IMG/VR virus record: IMGVR_UViG_3300002488_000005
Span: 29,811-51,276 of that record
DNA: 21,466 nt
Origin: a virus
Reading direction: 5' to 3' (one strand)
The notes below the pieces were generated by a model, which saw only the letters and a program-made list of their open reading frames with translations, had not been told where the DNA came from and did not search any database. Below are positions 9,601 to 18,289 of the stretch, one piece after another. The translations under genes and the position numbers were made by a program. Position 1 is the stretch's first letter. Each line of letters begins with the position of its first letter.

Positions 9601-12600
9601 CTCATTAGAAAAGAGTCTTTATCAAGTTGTTTCTGAAGAAATGCTAAACATGATTTCGTCGGTAAAAGAATTTAGCAATCTTATGGGTAAAGCAACCGAT
9701 AGGTACAGAGTTGAATATAAGCGTGTCAATTTTATTAGATCGATGTTTTTCGATAAAGTCGAAGAAGACCTTGATTTTGATTCATTTACTGAATATTTCA
9801 AATGGATAGACAATTCTGTTTCTTATTTCGTTTCTCAATTGTTTCCTGCCTCTGCAAGGCACTCAAAAGACATTTCTGATATAGTTGAAAGTCATATTTT
9901 AGAAAGAAACAAATACCAAAACAAATTTCCGCTACTAACCAGATATCCTTCAACTGAAGGCCAAATCAAAGGAAGTAGCGAAATGAGGTATAGCTGGAAA
10001 ACTGGTCATGCTCCAATTGGCGGAGCCGATGACAAGAATTGTGTCTGGCAAAAGCTCAGAAAAGAAAGAACAGATATAGTTGAAAGAGAGACAATAAGAC
10101 AAGTAATAAACACTGAGTCGACAGGAAGTGGCCCATCCTTGGCCAAGGCTGACCTGACAATTTACAGAGGGTCAGCGTTTGCTCTAAGAAGGCTATCAAA
10201 GCCCTACAGGATCTCTCAAGACTTGGAACCTCCGTTGCATGGTGGTATAAATTATCCACCAAAGAAGAATCGTGACGTTATTTATCACTTGGCACAAAGG
10301 CACGGTGAAAAAGGAAACTACGGGCAGCCACTAAATGTTGTGGTAGCAGGGCCCGGCACTGGCAGTGGCAAAATAACACAAAGGTCATGTGACGACATAC
10401 AAGATCCGAATCTAAAGACTAGAGTGTATTTAGATGCATTTGCTGGTAAATATTCAAATGAATCGTACTCGCCCGGTGCAAGAGATGTTGATAGTACTTA
10501 TTCATATCGATTAACCGAATTGGATTTGCCCGTAACAGTAATCTCTAGCTCTGTTAATAGTGGTTACAATTCTCATGTCGTGAATCGTTTTGATTCTGGG
10601 TCTATTGTGACAAACATACACTCAGATACAACCTCTCCAACGAACCATATTCCCATGCAGGGACCTTTTACTGAGACATGGGTAGGTGGACACCAACATA
10701 GACACATAGCTGTAAATAGGCGAGATTTGAGCCTTATAGACGATGACACTGGAACAGCACCTTTGAACAATTTGGACAACAAATACACAAGACCTGAAGG
10801 CTGGATGTTGCAGTTAGGAGACAAAGACTCACCTCATGATGGCGCAATAGGTATCGTTGGTCCTGATTACGGTGGCCCGTATCCTGATCCGGCCAGAAAA
10901 GTAGCTGTTTTTTATCGAGAAGAGAGAGCAAAACGCCCTGTTAACATCAAAAACATTCGCTACACTACCGGTAGTAGGAATCTTGGTAACTTTAGAGAAA
11001 ATTATGAATTAATTTCCGCTGGCGGTAAAATGCAAAATAATCTTTATCTAAGAAAAAATCCGGATCACAATTTCATTCCACAAACTATTGGTGATATTTT
11101 ACCAACGACTACTCATCCTATGACCCTGTTAGCACAAAGTCCAACATCTGTAGGTAATGTTTTTGGCTCTTACTCAAACAATAGACAAGTAGAGCAAGTA
11201 GCTGCTGTGGCTGGTGCAAAGGCTTCTGGATCTATAAAGTTGTTTGGAACTTCTAGTATAAGTCCCTCACACAATGAAAATATAGTTCTCGGCGCAGGCG
11301 GAGGATTTGCGGCAAAGGAGTTTTGGCTTCCAAACGATATTGGTAAAACAACCACCGGAGAAGTTTACTTAATAAGTTCAGGGTCAAGTGACACTGACTT
11401 GTATAACAGTTTTCGCACACACTTGCAAAATGCTTACACTTCAAGTTACTCTGTTTCTTACACTACATCCCCCGCTGTACTTGGAAGTGCCATTTACCAA
11501 ACATCTTCACACAATGTATCTTATCTCACTGCCAGTGTTTCAAACTTCTCAGCGTCCTCGTTTACGTTAGCTGGTTGGTACAAATTTGATGGCACACATA
11601 GTGGCGATAAGCGTCTTTTTTGGCTGGGGTCGGCAACCGGAAATGGTCGTCACTCATATGCATGGGCAGATCAAGGATTGAGCTATATGCTACGATTCAG
11701 AATTAGCTACACAGATGGCGGAGGAAATCAAAAAGAAACCCAATGGCAACTGAGTGATCTTCCCGGCAAAATGAAGAACACTTGGGCACACATAGCCCTC
11801 ACATGGCAGTCAAGTTCTGCCAATCCTACTTTTCAAAACAAACCAGTCATTTATATAAATGCTATTAGCCAGTCTTGGTCAACAACATGTGACACATATG
11901 CAGGCGGATGCCCATCGACTTGGGGAGGAACATATGTCCCCAATCCCATAAATCAGATTCAATTATTTGGAGATTCCAACGGTTGGAAAGGGGGAATTGA
12001 CTCATTTCAGTTCTTCAATAAAGTCCTAACAAGCGCTGAGGTTTTGACACTGTACAACTCTAGAGTTGCACCAAACCATAGCAATCCGGCAATAGCAATT
12101 CCAAGTTCCTCACAGTGTGCTGCGTGGTGGACTATGGGAGATCATGCTAGTGATCCAACACCCGTTCACGGACAGACAACAAACTTAGTCAATGGTGGCT
12201 TGATATACGATGTTATGGGCAACAACAACATTACTGTTAAGCAAGCCACATTACAAGCCCGAAGAATGCATTGGTCGAGCGGTATTCCACAAACTGCTTC
12301 CTATGCCACATTCAGTCTAACAGCTAGCACCAGCACTGCCAACCAGAATAGAACCATAGTCTTGAGTTCTAGTGCGTGGCACCCGACTAAAAGAGCTAAT
12401 TCGTGGTATGGAAGCGATTCTAGCATTACAGGCGGAATAACTCCGATAGCAGCAGTTCCCGGCAATATCAATGCCATTGTTAATTCTTCTGTGACAAACA
12501 CTATAATTACATCAAGATTTTCAGCCCCGGGAGGTATTGAGACTTCCCATGGCTATCTGGATGCACATGCAAAGGAATATTCAGTTCATAACTCTTTGAA

Positions 12601-13081
12601 CTATCGCAACTTGACTGTTCGTGGAACAGGTTCCGGTGAAAGTGGTACAATAAGAGTAAACAGTCAAGCGGGACGCAGAGAGGGCCTGAGAACATCATTG
12701 ACAAGGCATTGCGGGCGCTTTGGGATTGACTCACAACATGGATCAGTTGCATCTTCTAATTATGAGTCTGAGGCTTCTTTTCACAAGATTCATCGAAATG
12801 TTGGTAGGAGGCCCACCGATACATCAACAATTCCTGTGCCGGTTTTCAACGAAGACCATAATAATGCACATTTTAGCTCACTGTTGCCAAGGTCAGACTT
12901 TCAGTATTCTTGGGTAACTTCTTCATTGGGTAATAATTACTCATATAAAAGTGGAAAGCAGAGAATTTATGGCTACGCACCAACCGACGGAATTGTCAGT
13001 TCATCAGTAAGCATTGGTGGTGAAAGTGGATTTGTCTCCGCAATAAATTTCCCAACCGCATCAGAAATTTTTGGAGTATAG
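6608..13081 (+). CDS. Giant LamG-domain baseplate/tail protein with a gpI/gp7-like segment
   Basis: The product has 2157 residues. The ATG overlaps the upstream stop by 11 bases and only a weak AGAG precedes it. Three LamG/concanavalin-type beta-sandwich regions can be seen. LamG1 is at about 171-360 (GFTVEFWLKK, TWKHYALSV, GSLDDFRFWKTRRTSEQI). A more divergent one lies at 665-870 (WNIAVRVK, RLYIGAHRTNFTGA, KIGSIAFYNDYVS). LamG3 is at 1648-1819 (SFTLAGWYKFDG, TWAHIALTWQ, GGIDSFQFFNKVLTSAEV). Between the first two, IYNNLDYIMKAKGTESSIRN (KGT at 581-583) resembles the conserved core of P2 tail protein I, the counterpart of T4 gp7. Later segments include LFPASA and VESHILERNKY (about 1077-1105), GGHQHRH (about 1360-1366), RPVNIKNI (about 1443-1450) and SRFSAPGG (about 1968-1975). 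As I recall, these are shared by large marine phage structural proteins. The likely role is a baseplate wedge or peripheral protein displaying lectin-like domains that may bind host-surface glycans. Domain calls are by eye. Confidence 0.8.
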   Translation: MSIRDLFNKKSVSIENVATGSSDIESKDFVLTTMKKNETFIPNVDFASASNFARFGSAYEYYTTSIRRVYDEYPYDGSDKEKALFELSSSFLDKYIFDNLYPKSNGFVTFSYATFMASASPDANGYGTPSVSEREQIFIRGGLHTASSGMEGKPLVKTFSNSIVYDSDKNRTTTFKLNPSSGFTVEFWLKKPAFNTSKTEREVIFDSWNNKTGNDNGRFRIVLDGSSAADTFKFVFRSGSLASGKGVYETTVSDSTVTNASLTTWKHYALSVISGSGGLITRFYVNGLLNKKTTHNANGVMLDIGGLINGSIGSLVAATTHLSPSNQYGGKLSGSLDDFRFWKTRRTSEQIYNNYYTHVGGGTNTDDANTSLGLYYKFNEGIVGNSSYDSVVLDYSGRIANGTWTGYTSGARNAGSAFVLSSTVTSEPKDPIIRSAHPEVTTLLTNLQTSGSAWDDKNTSLLYNRVPSWIREEDESNNKNVKYLFQIMGSYFDTLFLQINEIPKLKEKRFYPDTNKPLPFTERLLKERGLITTKILSNNTLFEYYNGRDKNKIVYEKEINVLKNLIYNNIYNNLDYIMKAKGTESSIRNMMRCFGFDDEIVKLNIYTDNGTHYFTDKSRQTTINKNYVNFNTTNTFNSTIFQTSSTNNTNSFVTGSKAALDELYSAMTVEANIIVPDKIEVHEDGYFGTNFLSSSIFGLHEAGTNVGVYTWPSSEIANFQVYLLRDSLESKNAKFVLTNRSNSFFLTSSLIRDVYENQTWNIAVRVKPQKYPFIGNVVSTSNPLYTIDFYGVNHSFSVVENEFHVSESLSYASGSAFLTRPKRLYIGAHRTNFTGAVAQQSDLKIGSIAFYNDYVSNDDIKQHNLDPMNYGVEKSISSTSMFANGATNSYNSKFDSNVLIWNFQTVTGSDSSGLFTVDDYSSGSAAISSTFPDYLTKAYHKGKGFSFPTSNSSFIKSELVYASKKELPEMAYNSDSVTIETDEKKFFIKDDDVSDNYFSLEKSLYQVVSEEMLNMISSVKEFSNLMGKATDRYRVEYKRVNFIRSMFFDKVEEDLDFDSFTEYFKWIDNSVSYFVSQLFPASARHSKDISDIVESHILERNKYQNKFPLLTRYPSTEGQIKGSSEMRYSWKTGHAPIGGADDKNCVWQKLRKERTDIVERETIRQVINTESTGSGPSLAKADLTIYRGSAFALRRLSKPYRISQDLEPPLHGGINYPPKKNRDVIYHLAQRHGEKGNYGQPLNVVVAGPGTGSGKITQRSCDDIQDPNLKTRVYLDAFAGKYSNESYSPGARDVDSTYSYRLTELDLPVTVISSSVNSGYNSHVVNRFDSGSIVTNIHSDTTSPTNHIPMQGPFTETWVGGHQHRHIAVNRRDLSLIDDDTGTAPLNNLDNKYTRPEGWMLQLGDKDSPHDGAIGIVGPDYGGPYPDPARKVAVFYREERAKRPVNIKNIRYTTGSRNLGNFRENYELISAGGKMQNNLYLRKNPDHNFIPQTIGDILPTTTHPMTLLAQSPTSVGNVFGSYSNNRQVEQVAAVAGAKASGSIKLFGTSSISPSHNENIVLGAGGGFAAKEFWLPNDIGKTTTGEVYLISSGSSDTDLYNSFRTHLQNAYTSSYSVSYTTSPAVLGSAIYQTSSHNVSYLTASVSNFSASSFTLAGWYKFDGTHSGDKRLFWLGSATGNGRHSYAWADQGLSYMLRFRISYTDGGGNQKETQWQLSDLPGKMKNTWAHIALTWQSSSANPTFQNKPVIYINAISQSWSTTCDTYAGGCPSTWGGTYVPNPINQIQLFGDSNGWKGGIDSFQFFNKVLTSAEVLTLYNSRVAPNHSNPAIAIPSSSQCAAWWTMGDHASDPTPVHGQTTNLVNGGLIYDVMGNNNITVKQATLQARRMHWSSGIPQTASYATFSLTASTSTANQNRTIVLSSSAWHPTKRANSWYGSDSSITGGITPIAAVPGNINAIVNSSVTNTIITSRFSAPGGIETSHGYLDAHAKEYSVHNSLNYRNLTVRGTGSGESGTIRVNSQAGRREGLRTSLTRHCGRFGIDSQHGSVASSNYESEASFHKIHRNVGRRPTDTSTIPVPVFNEDHNNAHFSSLLPRSDFQYSWVTSSLGNNYSYKSGKQRIYGYAPTDGIVSSSVSIGGESGFVSAINFPTASEIFGV
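13073..13076 (+). promoter_or_regulatory. Ribosome binding site for the 1424-residue structural protein
   Basis: GGAG lies 6 bases before the ATG at 13083 and is inside the last codons of the upstream gene, which stops at 13079-13081. It argues for the ATG rather than the in-frame TTG at 13071, which precedes the site. Confidence 0.7.
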
Positions 13082-13082
13082 A

Positions 13083-16000
13083 ATGGCGAATTATTATTTA
13101 GACTTTGTTGGGTTGAACACTCTTATTTACGAACCAAGCACCTATATTGATGCCGATAGTGGCCTTTTTACTGGTACCACGAATGGAGAAAGAATCACAG
13201 ATATAAATGGAGCCACCCAAGTGGTGTTCATTTCCCCCATTGACAATGCAAGAGATGGCAGGTACAATCTTGTGGATACTGTCAATTTTATAGGCGCTAT
13301 GGGAGGACTTACGATCTCGCCTATAGGCACATGGCATCACCACGTGACTCATGGCGTGAAAAATTTCAAGTTTCCAAAATCAATTCCTAATTCTGCATCA
13401 TATTTTTGTGCACTAATGCTACACAGGAACGGCCCCTATGGCTATCCAACGTGGAAACAAATCAGAGCTAGTGAGAATCCTCTAAGCAGAAGGCATGTTA
13501 AAGTGAGTGCCTTTACTCATGTTGTTGAGCCGGGCAACTCTATTGTAATTGATGGATCTAATGTAAGGGCAAAGTACGGAGAAATAAAAGCATACGTAGA
13601 AACTCCGGTCACTTTTAGAAATCATCCACTTGTGGTTCGAGGCGCATCAAGAACACAGTCGGAAAAGTCAAGCAAAATTTCAATGGAAAGATTTGACATC
13701 AAGACTAGCTACTCAAATCGATTGACGTTTTTTAACAACAAAGAGCTAGATAAATATTACGGCAAAACAGAAGATCGTGACAAGGTTTATGATAATATAA
13801 AAGATTTATATCTAGAAGATGGTCTGAATTCTATCGAATCGCCGATGGATGTTTTTGAGTTTATAAAATACTCCGAGACTGTCTATCCCTCGCAGATTTA
13901 TGTCAACAAAAGTTATACAAGACAGAGAAAAAACTTCTCCTTCAATTGGAGAGATGAGAGAAACAACAGAAGACAAATGGGCGTTGATAACGGTTTTGGT
14001 TCCACCGTATCTCAGAGTGTGTGGCCTTTAGACTGGAATACTGATGGCGACAACCACAGTACTGTGCTTATTCAACTGGGCTACGACCATCATGATGGCT
14101 CGTCGATTCCCCTAAAAGTAGATGCTGGAATTTTGCAAAATCAATATTCTTCTGGTCACTATACGGTGCATCATTATGTGACATCTTCAGTGTTAGATAC
14201 TTTTGTAAGGCCGGCCCCTATCTACAATAGAAAGCATACGATTGAACACTCGGCCTCGGTTGTTTCAAAGAATGGAATGCTAATCGAGGGCATTAATACT
14301 GGTACAACATTTGGCAATATAGGTGCTTTTGACAGCTTTCAGGGTGATGCAAAGTGGCAAGCCGGAGAAATGAGAGGTAGAAATCCATTTTATGATTCTT
14401 ATGACGAGTTTGTTCAAGGCGTAAGACAGAAAGGAAAAGGGTATACAATAGTGCCGGAGTTTAGAATAAGTAGCCATGTGAGCGATATAGTCTCGAAAGG
14501 AATAGACACAAAGTTTTCTAACATGTTTGAATTGTCCGGGGCATTGGGTTCTGCTGATTTTAGCGATGAAGATAAATTTTTTGAAATCTATTCAACTAGT
14601 GACTTCCTTAAACATTTTGAAGTGATTAGAGAAGACCACAAAGACTTTGTTGAACCAAGAAGAATAAAATTAAAATGCAAAGCTGTATTGAAGTTTTTGC
14701 CTTATAATGGTTTTTATCCCGCACAAAGAACAGTGGATATGGCAAAGCAATTTTATTCATCATACAGTAATGCAGTCTTAGGAGCAACAGGATCTACTTT
14801 TGATTATCAACCGTTAGGAAATTCGGCTAAAATCGTCTTTCAAAACTTTTTAGCACCATTATTTGCACCCGGTGTTTTATTCAATTCGATAAAGTCTGGT
14901 ATTGCTTGTGACTATCCTATTGTCACAAACCCAATTTCGGAAGCAAACGACAGGGTTTTGCTAAATCCGGCTGGCCCCAGCTTCGCCGGCAAATATTATC
15001 TCAACACAATAAGCAACACGGTGAATTTGTTTGAAGATAGAATTCCATTTACCGCATTGCTTAGTCCTGAAAGCCATATGGCAGGAAAATCTATTGGCTG
15101 CAATGAGCCTCATATTTCTAGCAACCTCTCATCATCTGTATTTTGGAATGGCACCGGAGATAATTTGTATAAGCTAATGGCTCACAATTTTTTGTCTGAA
15201 GTGGGTTCATTTTTCTTGCAAGGTCAACAATTTAGCAAAATTTATTCCGCACCATCAGATGATCCATCTGTTGGGCAAGCAAAGTCAGGATCAACATATT
15301 CTATGAGGGTTTCGATGTACAAAACATCGAACACAGCATCTTTGACGCTAATCAACGGCTCCGATGGTTATTTTGCCGCTCCTCAGTACCCGTCCGGCTC
15401 CGTTGAGAACTTTACAATGTATTCAAGACCAACAGCATTTGGCCCGCCTTCTCAAGCAACATGGCCCGCTACCGGATCTGTCTCTGACATGACCGGGTCA
15501 GACTCTGCGATTGGCGAGAATCACCCCTATACTCCGCCCTACTATTATGGGCAAGCATGGGCAGATATCAAATTCACAGCAACTGAGACTAAAAAATACA
15601 GCATCGGAGAAATAATCCGTAATTCAACAGTTGAGTATTATAGACATTTAGACAGAAGAACTAATCATTCCAATGCAGACAGGAAAGAAGAGGCCATTAG
15701 AGTAAACAAGCTGTATAATACCAACGCAATGCAGCTAAGTGCATCTCTAGACTTGTTCGCTCAAGGTGAAATAAGAAATGTTGATTTGGTTGGAGACGGA
15801 ACATCTCAAGGAGTGAGTGTTGCTGTTAATGCTTCTGGCGAAGAAAAGTCTAGATGGATAATTCAATCTTATTTTGAAACACCTATGTTAAATTTCAATA
15901 GTTATACGTCCACTGGCTCTCTTTATATGCCACCAACAGAAGGCAAACAAGCTGTTCCACGTGGGATGTGGCATCAATATGGGTTTTTGGAAACAGACCC

Positions 16001-17357
16001 AGCTAAGGGCGTGTTCTTGGGAGTGTCTGAAATACCAGAGGACTTTAGAACAAATTTTGTTGGCTCTGCGGCGGAAGAATCCTTAGTCGACTTATGCGGA
16101 TTTAGCAAGGACGTAGTAAGACTAGGTACTCCTGCCACTGCCAAGCAAATTGGAGAAGCGGTAGTTGCAATTCCTTTTGTAGAGCAGAATGGTCGTAGAA
16201 AGTTTTTCAGATTAGAAAAAGGAGCTGTTTATGGCGCAGCAGCAGATCTAGATATAAACACCAAAAGAGACAACATTGCAAATAGCATAATCGACATGGT
16301 TGATAAAATGAAAAGGTATGTTATTCCGCCATTCATAGATTTTGTACATAGAAGAGACATTGAACCTTTTGCAATGTACATATTTGAATTTACAAAAATG
16401 CTAGACCAGCAAGATTTAGCAGATATATGGCAGAACTTGCCACCAAAAGATATTGGTCGTTCATTTAGTGAGGCGACAGCCACAATTAGTCACAACCTAT
16501 TAGCCTATGAAATGCTTGGTGGTGGAAAGTTGAAAAAGTCCGAAGACGGCCAAGGAAAAGGTAATCCATTCCCAGAAAAAGTTCAATGGCTTGTATTCAA
16601 AGCCAAACAAAGAGGCGAGGCTAATTATTATAATAAAGTCGTGGGATTGGGTAGAAAAACAAAAACAGCAGATTCTAAACCATTGCCTGAGAGTGATATT
16701 GGATCTTCAATATTTAGGCCGCCAAACTATGGAACAGACTTATCTTACAACTGGCCCTATGATTTCTTTTCATTGGTTGAGTTAGCCAAATTAGATGTTG
16801 ATGTCACCATGTCTGATTCCTATGTTCAAGATGATCCGAAATTATTGATAAAACCAATTATAGGAACGCCTACTGAGCCTCCTCCAAGGCCACCATTGCT
16901 TTACACTGGGCCGGTTGGGCCAACTGCTCCAATACAAGAAGACTTCCCTGTTCTTGACGAGCAGAATACACAAGGCGAGAACATGGTAACAGGACAAATG
17001 ATAAATTCTATTGAAGGCGATATGCAACAAATAGAAACAGATTTTACAGATTTGATGCAGGATATGCAAACTATGACCCAAGGAGCGCAAGCAGGAATGG
17101 GCCCAATAAATATACAACAAGTAGCGATGGACTCAGGGCCGGGCAGTTTTATGCCAGATACGCCAATGGATGGGGAACAAGTAGCATCCATGACGCAGAA
17201 TTTTGTCGGCGGACTAACTAACAACATGATGCAACAAGCATCAACGATGCAACAGATGGCTTCAAGCCAATCAACTCAAATGCAACAGGCAGAATTGCAG
17301 GACGTTGGATCACAGTTTACGACAAATTTATTATCTAACATGTTCACAGGATACTAA
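13083..17357 (+). CDS. Large phage structural protein with Gln/Met-rich C-terminal tail
   Basis: The product has 1424 residues, starting at the ATG at 13083, one base after the upstream stop. Its N-terminus (YYLDFVGLNTLIYEP) and the motif GPYGYPTWKQIRASENPL (about 117-134) resemble, from memory, the downstream part of giant LamG-type proteins in marine phages. Other recognisable blocks are SETVYPSQIY (about 265), VLKFLPYNGFYPAQRTVDMA (about 538-557), MAHNFLSEVGSFFLQG (about 700), ESLVDLCGFSKDVVRLG (about 1000), PFAMYIFEFTKML (about 1095-1107), LADIWQNLPP and VQWLVFKAKQRGEANYYNKV. A Pro-rich hinge (TEPPPRPP, about 1265) leads to a low-complexity tail with 17 Met and 21 Gln in the last 124 residues. 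I recognise no enzyme motif. Context suggests a baseplate or tail component assembled with the preceding giant protein. The function is unknown. Confidence 0.8.
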   Translation: MANYYLDFVGLNTLIYEPSTYIDADSGLFTGTTNGERITDINGATQVVFISPIDNARDGRYNLVDTVNFIGAMGGLTISPIGTWHHHVTHGVKNFKFPKSIPNSASYFCALMLHRNGPYGYPTWKQIRASENPLSRRHVKVSAFTHVVEPGNSIVIDGSNVRAKYGEIKAYVETPVTFRNHPLVVRGASRTQSEKSSKISMERFDIKTSYSNRLTFFNNKELDKYYGKTEDRDKVYDNIKDLYLEDGLNSIESPMDVFEFIKYSETVYPSQIYVNKSYTRQRKNFSFNWRDERNNRRQMGVDNGFGSTVSQSVWPLDWNTDGDNHSTVLIQLGYDHHDGSSIPLKVDAGILQNQYSSGHYTVHHYVTSSVLDTFVRPAPIYNRKHTIEHSASVVSKNGMLIEGINTGTTFGNIGAFDSFQGDAKWQAGEMRGRNPFYDSYDEFVQGVRQKGKGYTIVPEFRISSHVSDIVSKGIDTKFSNMFELSGALGSADFSDEDKFFEIYSTSDFLKHFEVIREDHKDFVEPRRIKLKCKAVLKFLPYNGFYPAQRTVDMAKQFYSSYSNAVLGATGSTFDYQPLGNSAKIVFQNFLAPLFAPGVLFNSIKSGIACDYPIVTNPISEANDRVLLNPAGPSFAGKYYLNTISNTVNLFEDRIPFTALLSPESHMAGKSIGCNEPHISSNLSSSVFWNGTGDNLYKLMAHNFLSEVGSFFLQGQQFSKIYSAPSDDPSVGQAKSGSTYSMRVSMYKTSNTASLTLINGSDGYFAAPQYPSGSVENFTMYSRPTAFGPPSQATWPATGSVSDMTGSDSAIGENHPYTPPYYYGQAWADIKFTATETKKYSIGEIIRNSTVEYYRHLDRRTNHSNADRKEEAIRVNKLYNTNAMQLSASLDLFAQGEIRNVDLVGDGTSQGVSVAVNASGEEKSRWIIQSYFETPMLNFNSYTSTGSLYMPPTEGKQAVPRGMWHQYGFLETDPAKGVFLGVSEIPEDFRTNFVGSAAEESLVDLCGFSKDVVRLGTPATAKQIGEAVVAIPFVEQNGRRKFFRLEKGAVYGAAADLDINTKRDNIANSIIDMVDKMKRYVIPPFIDFVHRRDIEPFAMYIFEFTKMLDQQDLADIWQNLPPKDIGRSFSEATATISHNLLAYEMLGGGKLKKSEDGQGKGNPFPEKVQWLVFKAKQRGEANYYNKVVGLGRKTKTADSKPLPESDIGSSIFRPPNYGTDLSYNWPYDFFSLVELAKLDVDVTMSDSYVQDDPKLLIKPIIGTPTEPPPRPPLLYTGPVGPTAPIQEDFPVLDEQNTQGENMVTGQMINSIEGDMQQIETDFTDLMQDMQTMTQGAQAGMGPINIQQVAMDSGPGSFMPDTPMDGEQVASMTQNFVGGLTNNMMQQASTMQQMASSQSTQMQQAELQDVGSQFTTNLLSNMFTGY

Positions 17358-17359
17358 TC

Positions 17360-18289
17360 ATGACTTTCTTTAACAAAAAAGAGGATGTAATCAAAATAGA
17401 ATTGACTCCACACGGCAGGAAGCTATTATCCAAGGGTAAATTGAAACCACAGTATTATGCTTTTTTTGACGACGACATTCTATATGATTCTGCAAAAGCA
17501 GGATTTTCTGAAACAAACACTGAAACAAAAAGCAGAATCCTTTCAGAAACTCCATATCTAAGGCCACAAGTAAGCTATATTGGAGTGGAATCAAATATAA
17601 GAGACCAAAAACCACAGATTGATAATAAAATGCTAAATATGGTTGGCAGTAATAAAATAGAAGAGAAAAGAACAAATGGGTGGAAAGTAACGTTTTTACA
17701 CAACACTGCATCGTCCATATCTAATAGCTTTGAATCATCTAATTCTCCAACCCTACAGATTCCACAAATAGATTGCAACATAGAGTATAAAATAAAATTA
17801 GAAAATGTGCAACCCAACAATCCAAAGACAAACTACAACTTTTCCAGCATTGGGCAAAGTTTTGGCAACGAGAGTATAACACAAGAACAACAACAACTTC
17901 TAATTAACATCATCGAGCAAAATGGCTTCAATTTTAACGAAGGGCTTGAGATGGAGGTGCACCTATATGAGGAAGATGAGTCGGCGTACAAAAAGTTATC
18001 CTTTATTGGCGAGAAGGAGATAATAGTTGAAGGCATCATGATTGATGATGAAGACTCCTTCTCTTCTTTGTTCAAGACAGAACAGAGACCAGAAACGCCT
18101 GACATAGTAAGTTATTGGCTTGATATAGCAACCGATAGCACTATTGCGCCTTCTGATATCTGTAGCGGAAGAAAAAAACTTGAGCTAAATGATATTTACT
18201 TAGATAGTGAAGTAGAGTGTCCGGACGAAGGAGAGCTATATAATATTTATGCAAACACTGCTAAAGAGATCGAGGATTGTGAAGAATGA
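17360..18289 (+). CDS. Conserved phage structural-module protein of unknown function
   Basis: The product has 309 residues. The ATG lies two bases after the upstream TAA, with AGG at 17348-17350 as a modest Shine-Dalgarno sequence. The N-terminal 35 residues are distinctive: IELTPHGRKLLSKGKLKPQY followed by YAFFDDDILYDS. From memory this signature recurs in proteins beside tail genes of marine phages, but I know no assigned function. A variable middle section rich in Asn, Gln and Ser follows. The C-terminal half is acidic, with many Asp and Glu residues (for example MIDDEDSF and CPDEGELYNIY). There is no signal peptide or membrane segment. Its stop overlaps the next start as ATGA, so the two proteins are probably made in coupled amounts. 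A minor virion protein or an assembly factor are both possible. Confidence 0.75.
   Translation: MTFFNKKEDVIKIELTPHGRKLLSKGKLKPQYYAFFDDDILYDSAKAGFSETNTETKSRILSETPYLRPQVSYIGVESNIRDQKPQIDNKMLNMVGSNKIEEKRTNGWKVTFLHNTASSISNSFESSNSPTLQIPQIDCNIEYKIKLENVQPNNPKTNYNFSSIGQSFGNESITQEQQQLLINIIEQNGFNFNEGLEMEVHLYEEDESAYKKLSFIGEKEIIVEGIMIDDEDSFSSLFKTEQRPETPDIVSYWLDIATDSTIAPSDICSGRKKLELNDIYLDSEVECPDEGELYNIYANTAKEIEDCEE

Noticed and set aside
10341-10380. Gly-rich GPGTGSGKIT stretch that resembles a Walker A nucleotide-binding loop.
   Set aside because: The spacing is wrong for GxxxxGK[ST], the residue after Lys is Ile, and no Walker B or ATPase context follows in this beta-rich structural protein.
13071-13082. 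Upstream TTG start for the 1424-residue protein.
   Set aside because: The GGAG site lies after it, at proper distance from the ATG at 13083.
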